A stretch of DNA of 64,000 bases from Planctomycetaceae bacterium UBA2972 (lineage in GTDB: Bacteria; Planctomycetota; Planctomycetia; Pirellulales; Pirellulaceae), in assembly GCA_002348315.1 (NCBI GenBank), contig DEAW01000136.1, positions 16,759-80,758 of the forward strand, given 5' to 3'. Every line of letters starts with the position of its first letter. Position 1 is the stretch's first letter. Positions 53,070-62,920 of the stretch are shown here, piece by piece. Under the pieces are notes generated by a model. It was not told the DNA's origin, did no database searches, and saw only the letters and a program-made list of their open reading frames with translations. The position numbers and the translations under genes are program-made.

Positions 53070-53777
53070 TTGTCTACTCGACAATCTAAAAAGTTTATTG
53101 TTGTCGCGTTGGTGATTACATTGGCGACGGGGTCGCTTCTATTTCAGTGGCTTGGTTCACAACGGGCTGCTGAAGATTTAGCAGAATACTACGCGGCAGC
53201 GGTACTCGAAGGCCAGCAGGCGATCCAACAATCACTAGAAGAGCGTGGGCTGGTACAGTATGTAGGTTCTTTACATGAACCTGCCCCGAATTCAGATTCT
53301 ATCATTGATACAAGTCCGGCTCATTGCTATCCAGTGAATGTTGATAGTGTTTTAGAATGTGAGTTAGCAACCGTTCGTATTCTGGATTTACATAACTGTA
53401 ATGTTATCGAAGAAGGTAGAGAGTGCAGATCTGGTGGTCAACTGGTCATCTCGTCCAGGGACGGACAATTCGATGAAGTCTTCATTAGCTTTGAGCTTCT
53501 GAATTCAGCAGGTGGCAAATTTGAGATTGTTATGCCAAGCGATAAGCGTGCTTGTCAGCCGATCAAACGTGCCTTCGAACAGTTTGCTCCGGAACCAGGA
53601 ATTGCCTCACGCCAACTCATGAATAACGTTTTGGTGAAGCTATTTAGAAATGCCCGAAACAACACGATCGACGAGCAGTTAGGTCACCTGTTCCTCAAGA
53701 TCATCCTCAATTCAGTTCATCATGAATTACTGGTTGCGCAGGCCTTTGAAAGGCCGCTTCCTCGCAATGGCAGTTAA
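53070..53777 (+). CDS. Hypothetical exported or membrane-anchored protein
   Basis: A 235-residue product. The only in-frame start after the preceding stop (53031) is the TTG at 53070, with GCGAGGTGG upstream. A single N-terminal hydrophobic segment (KFIVVALVITLATGSLLFQW, about 8-27) looks like an uncleaved anchor or a signal peptide. A helical stretch (RAAEDLAEYYAAAVLEGQQA) follows. The rest has four or five Cys residues and mixed strands, with no recognised domain. It converges with the DUF1501 gene at 53802 and stands alone. Confidence 0.75.
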   Translation: MSTRQSKKFIVVALVITLATGSLLFQWLGSQRAAEDLAEYYAAAVLEGQQAIQQSLEERGLVQYVGSLHEPAPNSDSIIDTSPAHCYPVNVDSVLECELATVRILDLHNCNVIEEGRECRSGGQLVISSRDGQFDEVFISFELLNSAGGKFEIVMPSDKRACQPIKRAFEQFAPEPGIASRQLMNNVLVKLFRNARNNTIDEQLGHLFLKIILNSVHHELLVAQAFERPLPRNGS

Positions 53778-53801
53778 TCACATCTCCAGTGTCGAACAAC
53801 C

Positions 53802-55223
53802 TTAAGCGATGATTTCTTTGACAACTTCACCTGCCACATCCGTCAAACGGAAGTCTCTGCCATTGAGGTGATAGGTTAGTTTTTTGTGATCCAGACCACA
53901 GAGGTGCAGTATGGTCGCATGCAGATCATTGACACTGACTCGATTCTCAACCGCTTCATTGCCAATTTCATTCGTCGCTCCATAATGCACTCCACCTTTG
54001 ACTCCTCCGCCTGCCATCCAATAGGTCATTGCATGTGGATTATGGTCCCGGCCCGTTCCTCCTTTTTGTACGATAGAGAGTCGTCCAAATTCGCCACCCC
54101 AAACCACTAACGTGTTATCCAGCAATCCTCGCTGGTCCAGATCTTCGAGCAGCCCGGCAATTGGGCGATCTGTTTCACCGGCAAACTGTCCGTGATTTTT
54201 CGAAATCGAGTTGTGGCCATCCCAGCTGCGGGCATTTTCATTACCACCACTATAGATCTGAATGAAGCGTACGCCACGTTCCACCATACGTCGTGCAATC
54301 AGACATTGTTTAGCAAAGTGATCGCATTCTTTGACTCCAACTCCATAAAGGTCATGGATTTCCTGAGTCTCCGCATTGATATCAAGTGCTTCCGGTGCGG
54401 CCTGTTGCATACGGTAAGCAAGTTCAAAACTGTTAATGCGAGTCTCTAAATCAGATTCATCCGGTCGGGTTTGAGCGTGATCTTCATTCAGTGATTTAAG
54501 TGCATCGAGTAACGCTCGTTGCTGAGAAATATTCTTCTTGCCTTGAAGATTCAGATTATCGATCGGATCTCCCTGAGGTTTGAACCAGGTTCCCTGATAA
54601 ACACTTGGCAGAAATCCAGCTCCCCAGTTTTGTGCATACCCTTTGGGGAGGCCACGATTCAGCGGATCGGACATCGTTACGAAGGAGGGTAGGTTTTGAT
54701 TCTCGGTACCCAATCCGTAAGTGACCCAGGAACCGACGCTGGGAAACCCCATACGTTTCATGCCGGTATTGATCATGAACAGTGCCGGGCTGTGGTTGTT
54801 TGATTCGGTGTAACACGAATGAAGAAACGCCATCTTGTCGACATGCTGAGCGAGTTTGGGAAAGATCTCCGAAACCCAGGACCCGCTTTCTCCGTGTTGA
54901 GAGAATTGGAACGGTGACTTCATTATGGGACCGACATTTCCGGTAAAGAATCCCGTATTTTTATCGAACCCTTCTAATTCCTGTCCATCGTGCTTTTCCA
55001 GTTCAGGTTTGTAATCCCATGTATCAACTTGACTCGGCCCGCCATTCATAAATAGCCAGATCACACTCTTCGCTTTGGCCGGGAAATGTTGTTCTTTCGC
55101 AGATAACGGACTATTGGCCGCTTCGGCTTCCTGTTCTGCCAACAACGCATGGAGAGCCAACGCGCCCATGCCACCACCACAGGTTTTTAGTAACTGTCGA
55201 CGAGTATAAAAACTATTCATCAT
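53802..55223 (-). CDS. DUF1501 protein, partner of the 55241-58396 gene
   Basis: A 473-residue DUF1501 protein with a Tat-like leader (SFYTRRQLLKTCGGGMGALA). Motifs are LFMNGGPSQVDTWDYKPELE, GSWVTYGLGTENQNLPSFVT, CLIARRMVERGVRFIQIYSG, WGGEFGRLSIV and GRDHNPHAMTYWMAGGGVKG. It ends RDFRLTDVAGEVVKEIIA. It begins 17 bases after the DUF1549/DUF1553 gene on the same strand. Function unknown; co-transcribed with its partner. Confidence 0.92.
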   Translation of the reverse strand: MMNSFYTRRQLLKTCGGGMGALALHALLAEQEAEAANSPLSAKEQHFPAKAKSVIWLFMNGGPSQVDTWDYKPELEKHDGQELEGFDKNTGFFTGNVGPIMKSPFQFSQHGESGSWVSEIFPKLAQHVDKMAFLHSCYTESNNHSPALFMINTGMKRMGFPSVGSWVTYGLGTENQNLPSFVTMSDPLNRGLPKGYAQNWGAGFLPSVYQGTWFKPQGDPIDNLNLQGKKNISQQRALLDALKSLNEDHAQTRPDESDLETRINSFELAYRMQQAAPEALDINAETQEIHDLYGVGVKECDHFAKQCLIARRMVERGVRFIQIYSGGNENARSWDGHNSISKNHGQFAGETDRPIAGLLEDLDQRGLLDNTLVVWGGEFGRLSIVQKGGTGRDHNPHAMTYWMAGGGVKGGVHYGATNEIGNEAVENRVSVNDLHATILHLCGLDHKKLTYHLNGRDFRLTDVAGEVVKEIIA

Positions 55224-55240
55224 TCGTTTTGCATCTTCAA

Positions 55241-58200
55241 TTAATAGATGTAACAGAATTCGTTAAGGCAAAGCATGAGCTGGATGAGATCGGCGGTTGC
55301 CTGTTCCCGAGCGTCGGTCACTCCGGATTCTGTGTAGGACGCAGTCTGACTCTGCAGGAAACTGACAGCCTTCGCTGCTTCACTATCGGTGGGCTGACGC
55401 GAAAGCGATCGTTGATACAGCATTTGGATCTGGGTTGCTTCATCAAGTTGGTGTTTGAGCAATTCTGTCGCACTATCTTCACAACATTTTCTCAGGTGGG
55501 GATTGTTTAGTAGTAGCAGCGCCTGCGGAGCGACGGTCGTTGTAGGTCGTTGCCCCTGACTCACCAGCGGTTCCGGTACGTCGAAGACCTGCAGCATCGG
55601 AACAAGCTTACTGCGTTTGATAGTAAAGTAGATGCTGCGGCGACGCATCGATTCGTCAAGCGTCCCCTGGCCGAACATTCTGACATCAAGTTGACCGGTT
55701 GCCTGCAGGATGGAATCCCGAATGGCTTCCGCTTCCAGTCGCCGGGGACTAAACCGCCAATAGTACGCATTGCCAGGATCGGCCAATGCATCCTCTTTGT
55801 TGAAGCCTGACGCTTGCTGGTAGGTGTAGCTCGAGAGAATCAGTGAGTGGATATGTTTAAGACTCCAGTCATGTTCAATGAGTTGCATGGCCAGCCAATC
55901 CAGCAGAGCAGGGTGAGTGGGAGGTTGACCCTGAATACCAAAATCATTCGTTGATGAGACAATGCCGCGTCCAAAGTGATGGTGCCAGAGACGGTTGACG
56001 ATGACGCGCGCAAGCAGGTGGCCGGCACCTTGTTGCGTATCAACCATCCAGTTGGCCAGAGCCGTACGGCGATACGATGTAGTGGCTCCATCCGGTGGAG
56101 TTTCCTGCCACCGTTGAATCGAATCTTCGGCAGGCATTAACACTTGTAGAAATCCCTGTTGAGCCTGCCCTGTCTTTTGATTGACGTCACCGCGTTTCAA
56201 AAAGTAAAAATCTTCAAAGAAGTCCTTACCCTGAGAATGATGACGAATGGGTTTAACGCCTTCGCTGACGACCATCACCGTTTCACCAACCGTCTTCGGC
56301 GCCGACTTTTTATGTTCTAACGCCTTGGCAGTAAGTTCCTTCCAGGTGTTATCCGATGTGCGGTACCAACCAACAGCCAGTCGGATTTCGTCTTCAGTAC
56401 GGTCACCGGCCGGTTTCTTCAGAATCCGAGCAACTTCTTCTGAGATCGTATTGGCGAGCAGAGGTAATTCCGGGTCACCAGAAACCGAAATGCGGAAGCG
56501 TCCCATGATGTGTTTGGTGTTGCCCTGAAATGCCACAGTGAGCCGTAGTCGATAACCCGCAGCGTCTTCCAGCGGTTCAGCCAAAGTCAGGATCGCCGCA
56601 TGGTCCTTGCCAAACTGAGGATCGACAGCCCAGCCGGAACCCTTGTCGTCATCAATGACAGTGCGGACATGTAAGGCGCCTTCATTTTGATTAAACGTTG
56701 CTTTCGCATTACTAAACTCGACATTTTTCAGATTATTGGCATCGGACAGCGGTGCCGCTCCCAGATGCACATCGGTTAGTTGGAAGTTGCCATTGGACGC
56801 CAATCCGGGCCCTCCGGCACTAAGCGTCGGATCGGCAAACGCTTCGATGCGAATCGCTTTGACATTTGGCAAATGCGTATGGAATTCAAATGTAAAAACA
56901 TCCTGGTTAGCAGCCAGCGACGGTTCAACCTTAAAAGACTCGTCCGGTTGGCGTTCGATGACAGAACTCTTTTCAGACTGCACGTCAAAAAACTTCATGG
57001 TGTACCACTGTGGCAATTCCTTTTCAGGATTAGCGGCATCCCAGACCTCAAACGCCTTTCGCAGAGTGGTTTCTTCATATTCCCGGATCGCATCGAGGTA
57101 CGGCTGATGGGCTTTATCAAATGCTGCCTGCTGCGCATCCACTTCAGCCTGATTGATAATGATTTGCTGATTAGATCGAACTGCGGTCGTAAAGGTCGAA
57201 GTGAAGCGGTAGTAATCGGCTGTTGGGATAGGGTCAAATTTATGGTCGTGACATCGAGCGCAGCCGATTGTCATCGCCAGCATTGCAGTGCCAGTCGTCG
57301 CGGCCATGTCATCCAGAGCGTCATACCGCGATGGTTCGACTTCGTTGGCCGTAATCTGCGTTGGGAAGACGCCGGCACCTAGAAATCCAGTTGCCATCAT
57401 GGCGAGGTGATTCTTCGGAGCAATTTCATCGCCGGCAAGTTGCCAGCGAGTAAATTCGTTGTACGGTAAATCCTGATTCAGAGCCTGGATGACAAAATCA
57501 CGATAATGAAATGCAAAGGGACGATCGTAGTCATGTTCAAAACCATGACTTTCTGCAAATCGCGCAACGTCCAGCCAGTGTCGCGCCCAACGTTCCCCGT
57601 AATGCGGGCTATTTAAAACGTATTTAATCGTTGCCTCGATCACCTGCTCTACAGGCTCGGCTGCCAGAGTAGCCAATTCCTGCTCGGTGGGCGGCATGCC
57701 GATCGTATCGAGAAACATCCGGCGAATCAGAGTTTGCTTGTCGGCCTTAGCGGAGAAGTGTAGTGATTGACTGTCGATTCCTGCAGCAATGTAGTGATCA
57801 ATTGGATTCTGAGCTGCAGGGTGGAGATCCGTACGGATTGTTGCCATTCGCAAAGGTTGAAATGCCCAGTAGTCCTTTTGGGACTGGTCGATGCGTCGGC
57901 GAGTCCACGCATCGGCAGGTTCATCCGCATCCAGCAGAGGGCGATCGTAGGCTGCTCCGAGATCAGCCCATTCCAGAATCGACTCAATCAAAGTATCACT
58001 CAGCTTGCCACTGTTTTGTGGCATGGCCGGCTCAGCTCGATGATAGAGCATATCTGCCAGATAGCTCTGTCGCGATTTTCCAAATTCGACCGTTTCCCCA
58101 CTTGCTCCTCCCAAAAGAAACGTCTTGCGTGTGGCGAGGCTGAATTCACCTTCGGTTTTTTCGCCACCATGACAGTTGAGGCAATGGGCAGTTAAGGCAT

Positions 58201-58396
58201 GGCGCACCGTGGACTTGAACAGTTTCTGACTCCTGGCCATCCGTGCGGCATGTGCAGGGTCTAACTTCTCCTGCTTTTCCGGAGTTTCCTGATTCTGCTG
58301 CTGAGCCTGCACGGACATCCGTGGTGCCAGTGGTACTAGTAATGCCAGGGCAAGCAGGACTACACCGAGACTATCCAATCTCATCGTCAATTTCAT
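55241..58396 (-). CDS. DUF1549/DUF1553 protein with N-terminal planctomycete cytochrome domain
   Basis: A 1051-residue secreted protein (leader SLGVVLLALALLVPLAPRMS). The cytochrome domain has CLNCH (72-76) and the distal PAMPQNSG. DUF1549 has LIRRMFLDTIGMPPTEQE, RYGERW-type RHWLDVARFAESHGFEHDYD and the internal CARCH in CARCHDHKFDPIP. A long insert between the two domains (about 430-700) is strand-rich, with jelly-roll-like segments around VKAIRIEAFADP and YRLRLTVAFQGNT, and is not the LamG type seen in the paralogues. DUF1553 has LLARVIVNRLWHHHFGRGIV, THPALLDWLAMQL and ends LMLCLNEFCYIY. Partner is the DUF1501 gene downstream. Confidence 0.92.
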   Translation of the reverse strand: MKLTMRLDSLGVVLLALALLVPLAPRMSVQAQQQNQETPEKQEKLDPAHAARMARSQKLFKSTVRHALTAHCLNCHGGEKTEGEFSLATRKTFLLGGASGETVEFGKSRQSYLADMLYHRAEPAMPQNSGKLSDTLIESILEWADLGAAYDRPLLDADEPADAWTRRRIDQSQKDYWAFQPLRMATIRTDLHPAAQNPIDHYIAAGIDSQSLHFSAKADKQTLIRRMFLDTIGMPPTEQELATLAAEPVEQVIEATIKYVLNSPHYGERWARHWLDVARFAESHGFEHDYDRPFAFHYRDFVIQALNQDLPYNEFTRWQLAGDEIAPKNHLAMMATGFLGAGVFPTQITANEVEPSRYDALDDMAATTGTAMLAMTIGCARCHDHKFDPIPTADYYRFTSTFTTAVRSNQQIIINQAEVDAQQAAFDKAHQPYLDAIREYEETTLRKAFEVWDAANPEKELPQWYTMKFFDVQSEKSSVIERQPDESFKVEPSLAANQDVFTFEFHTHLPNVKAIRIEAFADPTLSAGGPGLASNGNFQLTDVHLGAAPLSDANNLKNVEFSNAKATFNQNEGALHVRTVIDDDKGSGWAVDPQFGKDHAAILTLAEPLEDAAGYRLRLTVAFQGNTKHIMGRFRISVSGDPELPLLANTISEEVARILKKPAGDRTEDEIRLAVGWYRTSDNTWKELTAKALEHKKSAPKTVGETVMVVSEGVKPIRHHSQGKDFFEDFYFLKRGDVNQKTGQAQQGFLQVLMPAEDSIQRWQETPPDGATTSYRRTALANWMVDTQQGAGHLLARVIVNRLWHHHFGRGIVSSTNDFGIQGQPPTHPALLDWLAMQLIEHDWSLKHIHSLILSSYTYQQASGFNKEDALADPGNAYYWRFSPRRLEAEAIRDSILQATGQLDVRMFGQGTLDESMRRRSIYFTIKRSKLVPMLQVFDVPEPLVSQGQRPTTTVAPQALLLLNNPHLRKCCEDSATELLKHQLDEATQIQMLYQRSLSRQPTDSEAAKAVSFLQSQTASYTESGVTDAREQATADLIQLMLCLNEFCYIY

Positions 58397-58438
58397 TTAT
58401 CCAATGCATCGAAATTAGGAGTGAACACAACGCTATGA

Positions 58439-59491
58439 TTATTTGCGTTTCTGTTTTGCCGGTGGCAACTGGTACCCCGTTGTATTCAAACGAATCCGGT
58501 ACAGGTCAGCTCCCGCAGTAATATAGAGAAGATTGGAATCTTTGCCACGCCCAAAACCGACGTTGGTGGGAACCGGAGTTTCAATGAATCCCAGTTCTTT
58601 GCCTGCTGGTGAGTAGATTGCAATTCCGGGACGTTTTTCAGATCGTTCCGCCACGACCAGATTACCGTTTGCATCAACAATGAGACCGTCAGGGCCATCC
58701 TCCGGCGAGTAATCCACGAGCGTTTCGCGGTAAGTTGCGTTCCCGTCTTTGTCCAGATCGTAAGCCATCAGCGCCATGTGCCCTTTGCGAAGTGGAGCTG
58801 CAATTGCAACGGGGCCCTTGGCATCATCGGCCGTACCAAGTCGTTCAAATCCGGTCGCTCCATTTGCATTACTCACGACGTACAAGGTTTTCTGATCCGG
58901 TGAGATACAGACACCGTTAGGTTTTCCGGCATCCGAGATAATGCGAGTGATCGTTCCGTCGGTGTCCACTCGGTAGACACCCATGACGGGTTGGTCGATG
59001 GACTCATGGCCCAGATAGCGAGGATCACTAAAGTAGAGCCGACCTTTGAGGTCAATCGTAACGTCATTTGGTGAATTCAGTTTCCGGCCTTCATACATTC
59101 CCGCAACAATATAGCTCATACCGGTTTTCATATCAGTTCGGGTGACGCGCCGACCACCATAATCTGCACCTTCGCAGATGATCATGTCGCCATGCGCATC
59201 GAATTTGATACCATTGGACATCCCGCTGGGTGAGCGAAAGATCGTCGTCTTTCCGCTGGCAGGATCGTATTTCCAAATGTGGCCCGCATGAATCTGGCCA
59301 TTGTCGGTTGTGGATTGATGTGAAAATGTAATGTCACTGAAGTAAACCTGCCCATCAGGAGCGACGGCTACGCCCTCAGTTAACATGATGCCGGTGAACA
59401 GTTTTTCCAGTTTAGCGTCTTTCGGTACGATGGGATCCGCCGCCAATGCTATCGATACAAAGCCAAAGAAAAGGAAGATACTAAGTCTCAT
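58439..59491 (-). CDS. Secreted SMP-30/gluconolactonase family protein
   Basis: A 350-residue six-bladed propeller with a signal peptide (MRLSIFLFFGFVSIALA). Family residues for the divalent metal are in place: Glu in LTEGVAVAPDG, Asn in KLNSPNDVTIDLKGRLYFSD and Asp in GPDGLIVDANGNLVVAE. Members hydrolyse sugar lactones to aldonic acids. The sugar oxidases inferred in the window would yield lactones, which fits. It lies 42 bases upstream of the DUF1549/DUF1553 gene on the same strand and may be the first gene of a three-gene unit with that pair. It diverges from the pair at 59667, 175 bases away. Confidence 0.92.
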   Translation of the reverse strand: MRLSIFLFFGFVSIALAADPIVPKDAKLEKLFTGIMLTEGVAVAPDGQVYFSDITFSHQSTTDNGQIHAGHIWKYDPASGKTTIFRSPSGMSNGIKFDAHGDMIICEGADYGGRRVTRTDMKTGMSYIVAGMYEGRKLNSPNDVTIDLKGRLYFSDPRYLGHESIDQPVMGVYRVDTDGTITRIISDAGKPNGVCISPDQKTLYVVSNANGATGFERLGTADDAKGPVAIAAPLRKGHMALMAYDLDKDGNATYRETLVDYSPEDGPDGLIVDANGNLVVAERSEKRPGIAIYSPAGKELGFIETPVPTNVGFGRGKDSNLLYITAGADLYRIRLNTTGYQLPPAKQKRK

Positions 59492-59666
59492 GGTTGAAGT
59501 TACTCCAAAGAATTCTGTTATTCGATCACTTCTTTGATTTTACTGCATTTGTCGGCGACAGTCCCCTGTTGAATTAACGTTTAAACGAGATGTAAATCAC
59601 CTTCGTCTTAGCTTAAAATAGAGATCATTCAAACGAGAACCAAAGTCTTTGGATTAATTCAAAACT

Positions 59667-62600
59667 ATGAGTAAGCCGTTTCTTGCCATTGGTCTGCTGT
59701 TGGTCGCCGTCCAGCACGCTGCAGCCAAACCAAAAATTGACTACGACCGTGATATTCGTCCATTGCTGAGTGAAACCTGTTTTGCCTGCCACGGACCCGA
59801 CGAGCAATCCCGGCAGGCTGACTTCAGGCTTGACATCGCCAACGACCACTTCCTTCAGCTACTTACTCCCGGTAACCCTGCCAGTAGCGAATTGCTCACA
59901 CGTCTGACGGCATCAGACCCTGATCTCAAAATGCCTCCGGTTGATTCCAGGAAACAGCTGTCGGTCGAACAAATTGAAATCATAAAACAGTGGATTAAAG
60001 AGGGTGCGGAAATCAAAGGACATTGGGCCTGGAATGCTCCTTCTCGCCCCGAGTTACCTCGAATTCAACAGAAACGCTGGGCACGCGGCGCGATTGATTA
60101 CTTTATTAAGGCGGGATTAGATTTTCAAAAGATGCGGCCATCCAATCAGGCCGATCGATTAACGCTGATACGCCGTGTGTCACTTGATTTACGGGGTCTG
60201 CCGCCGACGATTGAAGAAGTGGATCAGTTTCTTCAGGACCCGTCAGAACAGGCCTATGCATCCATGATCGAACGGATGCTTGGATCAAAACATTATGGCG
60301 AACGGATGGCACAGGATTGGCTTGATCTTTCGCGCTATGGTGATACCAATGGGTACCACGCAGATAGCCATCGAGATATGTGGCTCTATCGGGATTATGT
60401 TATTAACGCTTACAACAACAATAAGCCGTTTGATCGATTCATTCTGGAGAACATGGCAGGTGACTTATTGCCCGATGCAACGCAGGAAACGCAAATCGCT
60501 TCAGGGTTTAATCGCAACGTCACATTTAATGAAGAAGGTGGTGCCGATCCGGATGAGTTTTATGTGGCCTATGCAGTGGATCGGGCCAACACCACAGGGC
60601 AGGTGTTTCTGGGACTGACAGTGGGTTGTGCTCAATGTCACGACCATAAATATGATCCGATTAGTCAGCGAGAGTATTATCAACTGTACGCTTTCTTTAA
60701 CAGCGTACAGGATGAAATCGGAGCAGGAGGAGCAACCGGTTATCACAACAAACCACTGCCTCCGCTACTCAAAGTGGAAACTGACGAGTACAGGCAACAA
60801 GTCGGCGATCTGACACAACAGGCAGCGTCGTTAAAAATTCAGATTGCCGAGTTGGCAGAAACTCTCAAAGCGGATCGCACTAAAGTCGAACAAGCCTATG
60901 CTGCCTGGCTCCCGGAGTTTTTGTCTCAGGGAACTCAAGTCGATTCGTTCTCAGAGGATTTGCAGCTGTGGTTATCCGCAGACGATATCAACGGCGATGG
61001 AATAGTGGACACTGAACAGGAGTTTAGCCCGCCTGAGAAAATCATAGTTTGGAAAGATCGTTCGGTACATGGGCGTGAAGCGAAAGCAACCGGAACTCCG
61101 ATGTATCTGGCCGATGGCCTGAATGGCAAACCTGCAATTCACTTAAATGGAACGACGGACTTTTTGCGTACTTCTGCCGGAGGTGAAAATCTTCACAATG
61201 ACTATTCGATTGTGAGTGTCATTTCTTATGACAATTTGGCTGGAAATCAAATGCCGATCATGTGGGGTGCGGAATCGCGCGGGAAGCGTCGTTCGATGTG
61301 GAAAGTCGCTACATCAAACATGCTCAGTTTTAACGGGCATGGAGCAGATGTGGTTGGCAATAAACCGATTGTCCTCAACGAAGCACATATTGGTATGGTG
61401 ACTCAGGATTCCGACAAACGTATTCGTCTTTATATGAATGGGGAAGCGGGAGGCGAAGGGATACCGTCGATCGTTTCCATTCATGATTTGAAGCCGAATC
61501 CCATCACGATTGGTGCTAATAATGCCGGGAATGAAAAAACCTATGGCTCCTTCGCAGAAGTCATGATCTTCAATCGTGTTCTTTCCGACACCGAACGATC
61601 AAGAATCACTCGATATCTGGCCGGCAAATACAAGATTAAGTCCAAACTGGCTGCTTACCCGGAAAAAATTGCCGCGATCAATAAGACGCCGAATGCTGAT
61701 TGGACAGACGAGCAAAAGCAGGCCGTCTTTGATTTTTATGTGGAAAATGAATTCCTAATCTCCAATGCAGACCTGCGTACATTAAAGACGGAATTAGCAG
61801 CGATCCAGGGGAAAGTGAATTCCTTATCGTCATCCGTGCCGACGACGATGGTGATGGTTCAAAAATCTGATCCGAATCCCGCATTTGTATTGATGCGTGG
61901 TGATTTTCAGGACCCGGGTGAACAAGTGCAACCGGATGTACCTTCGATTTTTCCTCGCATGCCGGAAGGCCAGCCAGGTAATCGGCTGGGACTTGCTCAC
62001 TGGCTTATAGACCCTAGCCATCCGTTAGTTTCACGCGTGGTTGTTAATCGATTATGGAAACAGCTCTTTGGAACAGGCCTTGTGAAGACACTGGGGGATT
62101 TGGGTACGCAGGGAGAACGTCCGAGTCATCCGGAACTACTGGATTGGCTGGCGGTAGAGTTTGTGGAATCTGGATGGGACGTGAAGCATATTCAGAAATT
62201 AATACTGCTGTCAGCGACGTATCAGCAGCAATCTCAAACTATTGGTATCTATGACGAGATTGATCCCGACAACAGGCTACTTTCCCGCTCTCCGCGTTTC
62301 CGGTTGTCCGCCGAGGAAATTCGAGATAATGCTCTGGCAATCAGTGGACTACTAACACGCAAGACCGGAGGTCCCAGCGTTCGTCCTTATCAGCCGGAAG
62401 GATTTTATTCGGACAAGATTGGTCGAGGCTGGGATCAAAGCCGGGGCGAAGATCTGTATCGACGAGGCGTCTATACATACTGGAGGAGGACGACGGTTTA
62501 CCCGGCCTTCCAGATTTTTGATGCGCCCAGCCGCGAGTTTTGCACCGTGAACCGCCCTCGAACCAACACACCGTTGCAGGCATTGGTATTGATGAATGAC

Positions 62601-62915
62601 CCGACTTATGTGGAAGCGGCTCGCGTGTTCGCTGCCAGAATACTGACCGCAGGTGGAAGTACTCTGGAAGATCGTTTTGATTTTGCCTTTCGATCGGCGG
62701 TAGCACGTTCACCAAATCCGCAGGAGGCAGAAGTTCTGCAAAGGTTATTTGATCAACAATTAGAAATCTACCAACAGGACTCCGCCGCCGCGATGAAAAT
62801 TGTAAGTGTGGGTGAATCGCCGCAACCGGACGGGCTCGATCCTGCTGAATATGCAGCCTGGACGGCATTGGCCAGTATTATCCTGAATCTTGATGAAACA
62901 GTTACCAGGGAGTAA
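59667..62915 (+). CDS. DUF1549/DUF1553 protein with N-terminal cytochrome domain and LamG insert
   Basis: A 1082-residue secreted protein (leader MSKPFLAIGLLLVAVQHAAA). The cytochrome domain has CFACH (38-42) and KMPPVDSRK. DUF1549 has LIRRVSLDLRGLPPTIEE, HYGERMAQDWLDLSRYGD and the internal CAQCH in CAQCHDHKYDPIS. A LamG/concanavalin-like domain (about 425-665, from LQLWLSADDINGDGIVDTEQ to FAEVMIFNRVLSDTERSRIT) lies between it and DUF1553. DUF1553 has HPLVSRVVVNRLWKQLFGTG, SHPELLDWLAVEF and TNTPLQALVLMNDPTYVEAA. The partner DUF1501 gene starts 5 bases later. LamG domains bind carbohydrate, which supports a polysaccharide substrate, but no activity is known. Confidence 0.93.
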   Translation: MSKPFLAIGLLLVAVQHAAAKPKIDYDRDIRPLLSETCFACHGPDEQSRQADFRLDIANDHFLQLLTPGNPASSELLTRLTASDPDLKMPPVDSRKQLSVEQIEIIKQWIKEGAEIKGHWAWNAPSRPELPRIQQKRWARGAIDYFIKAGLDFQKMRPSNQADRLTLIRRVSLDLRGLPPTIEEVDQFLQDPSEQAYASMIERMLGSKHYGERMAQDWLDLSRYGDTNGYHADSHRDMWLYRDYVINAYNNNKPFDRFILENMAGDLLPDATQETQIASGFNRNVTFNEEGGADPDEFYVAYAVDRANTTGQVFLGLTVGCAQCHDHKYDPISQREYYQLYAFFNSVQDEIGAGGATGYHNKPLPPLLKVETDEYRQQVGDLTQQAASLKIQIAELAETLKADRTKVEQAYAAWLPEFLSQGTQVDSFSEDLQLWLSADDINGDGIVDTEQEFSPPEKIIVWKDRSVHGREAKATGTPMYLADGLNGKPAIHLNGTTDFLRTSAGGENLHNDYSIVSVISYDNLAGNQMPIMWGAESRGKRRSMWKVATSNMLSFNGHGADVVGNKPIVLNEAHIGMVTQDSDKRIRLYMNGEAGGEGIPSIVSIHDLKPNPITIGANNAGNEKTYGSFAEVMIFNRVLSDTERSRITRYLAGKYKIKSKLAAYPEKIAAINKTPNADWTDEQKQAVFDFYVENEFLISNADLRTLKTELAAIQGKVNSLSSSVPTTMVMVQKSDPNPAFVLMRGDFQDPGEQVQPDVPSIFPRMPEGQPGNRLGLAHWLIDPSHPLVSRVVVNRLWKQLFGTGLVKTLGDLGTQGERPSHPELLDWLAVEFVESGWDVKHIQKLILLSATYQQQSQTIGIYDEIDPDNRLLSRSPRFRLSAEEIRDNALAISGLLTRKTGGPSVRPYQPEGFYSDKIGRGWDQSRGEDLYRRGVYTYWRRTTVYPAFQIFDAPSREFCTVNRPRTNTPLQALVLMNDPTYVEAARVFAARILTAGGSTLEDRFDFAFRSAVARSPNPQEAEVLQRLFDQQLEIYQQDSAAAMKIVSVGESPQPDGLDPAEYAAWTALASIILNLDETVTRE

Positions 62916-62920
62916 AGGCG

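Noticed and set aside
56780..57382. Plus-strand 200-codon frame antisense to the DUF1549/DUF1553 gene
   Set aside because: It is opposite conserved coding sequence, including the internal CARCHDHK motif region, and shows no protein features of its own.
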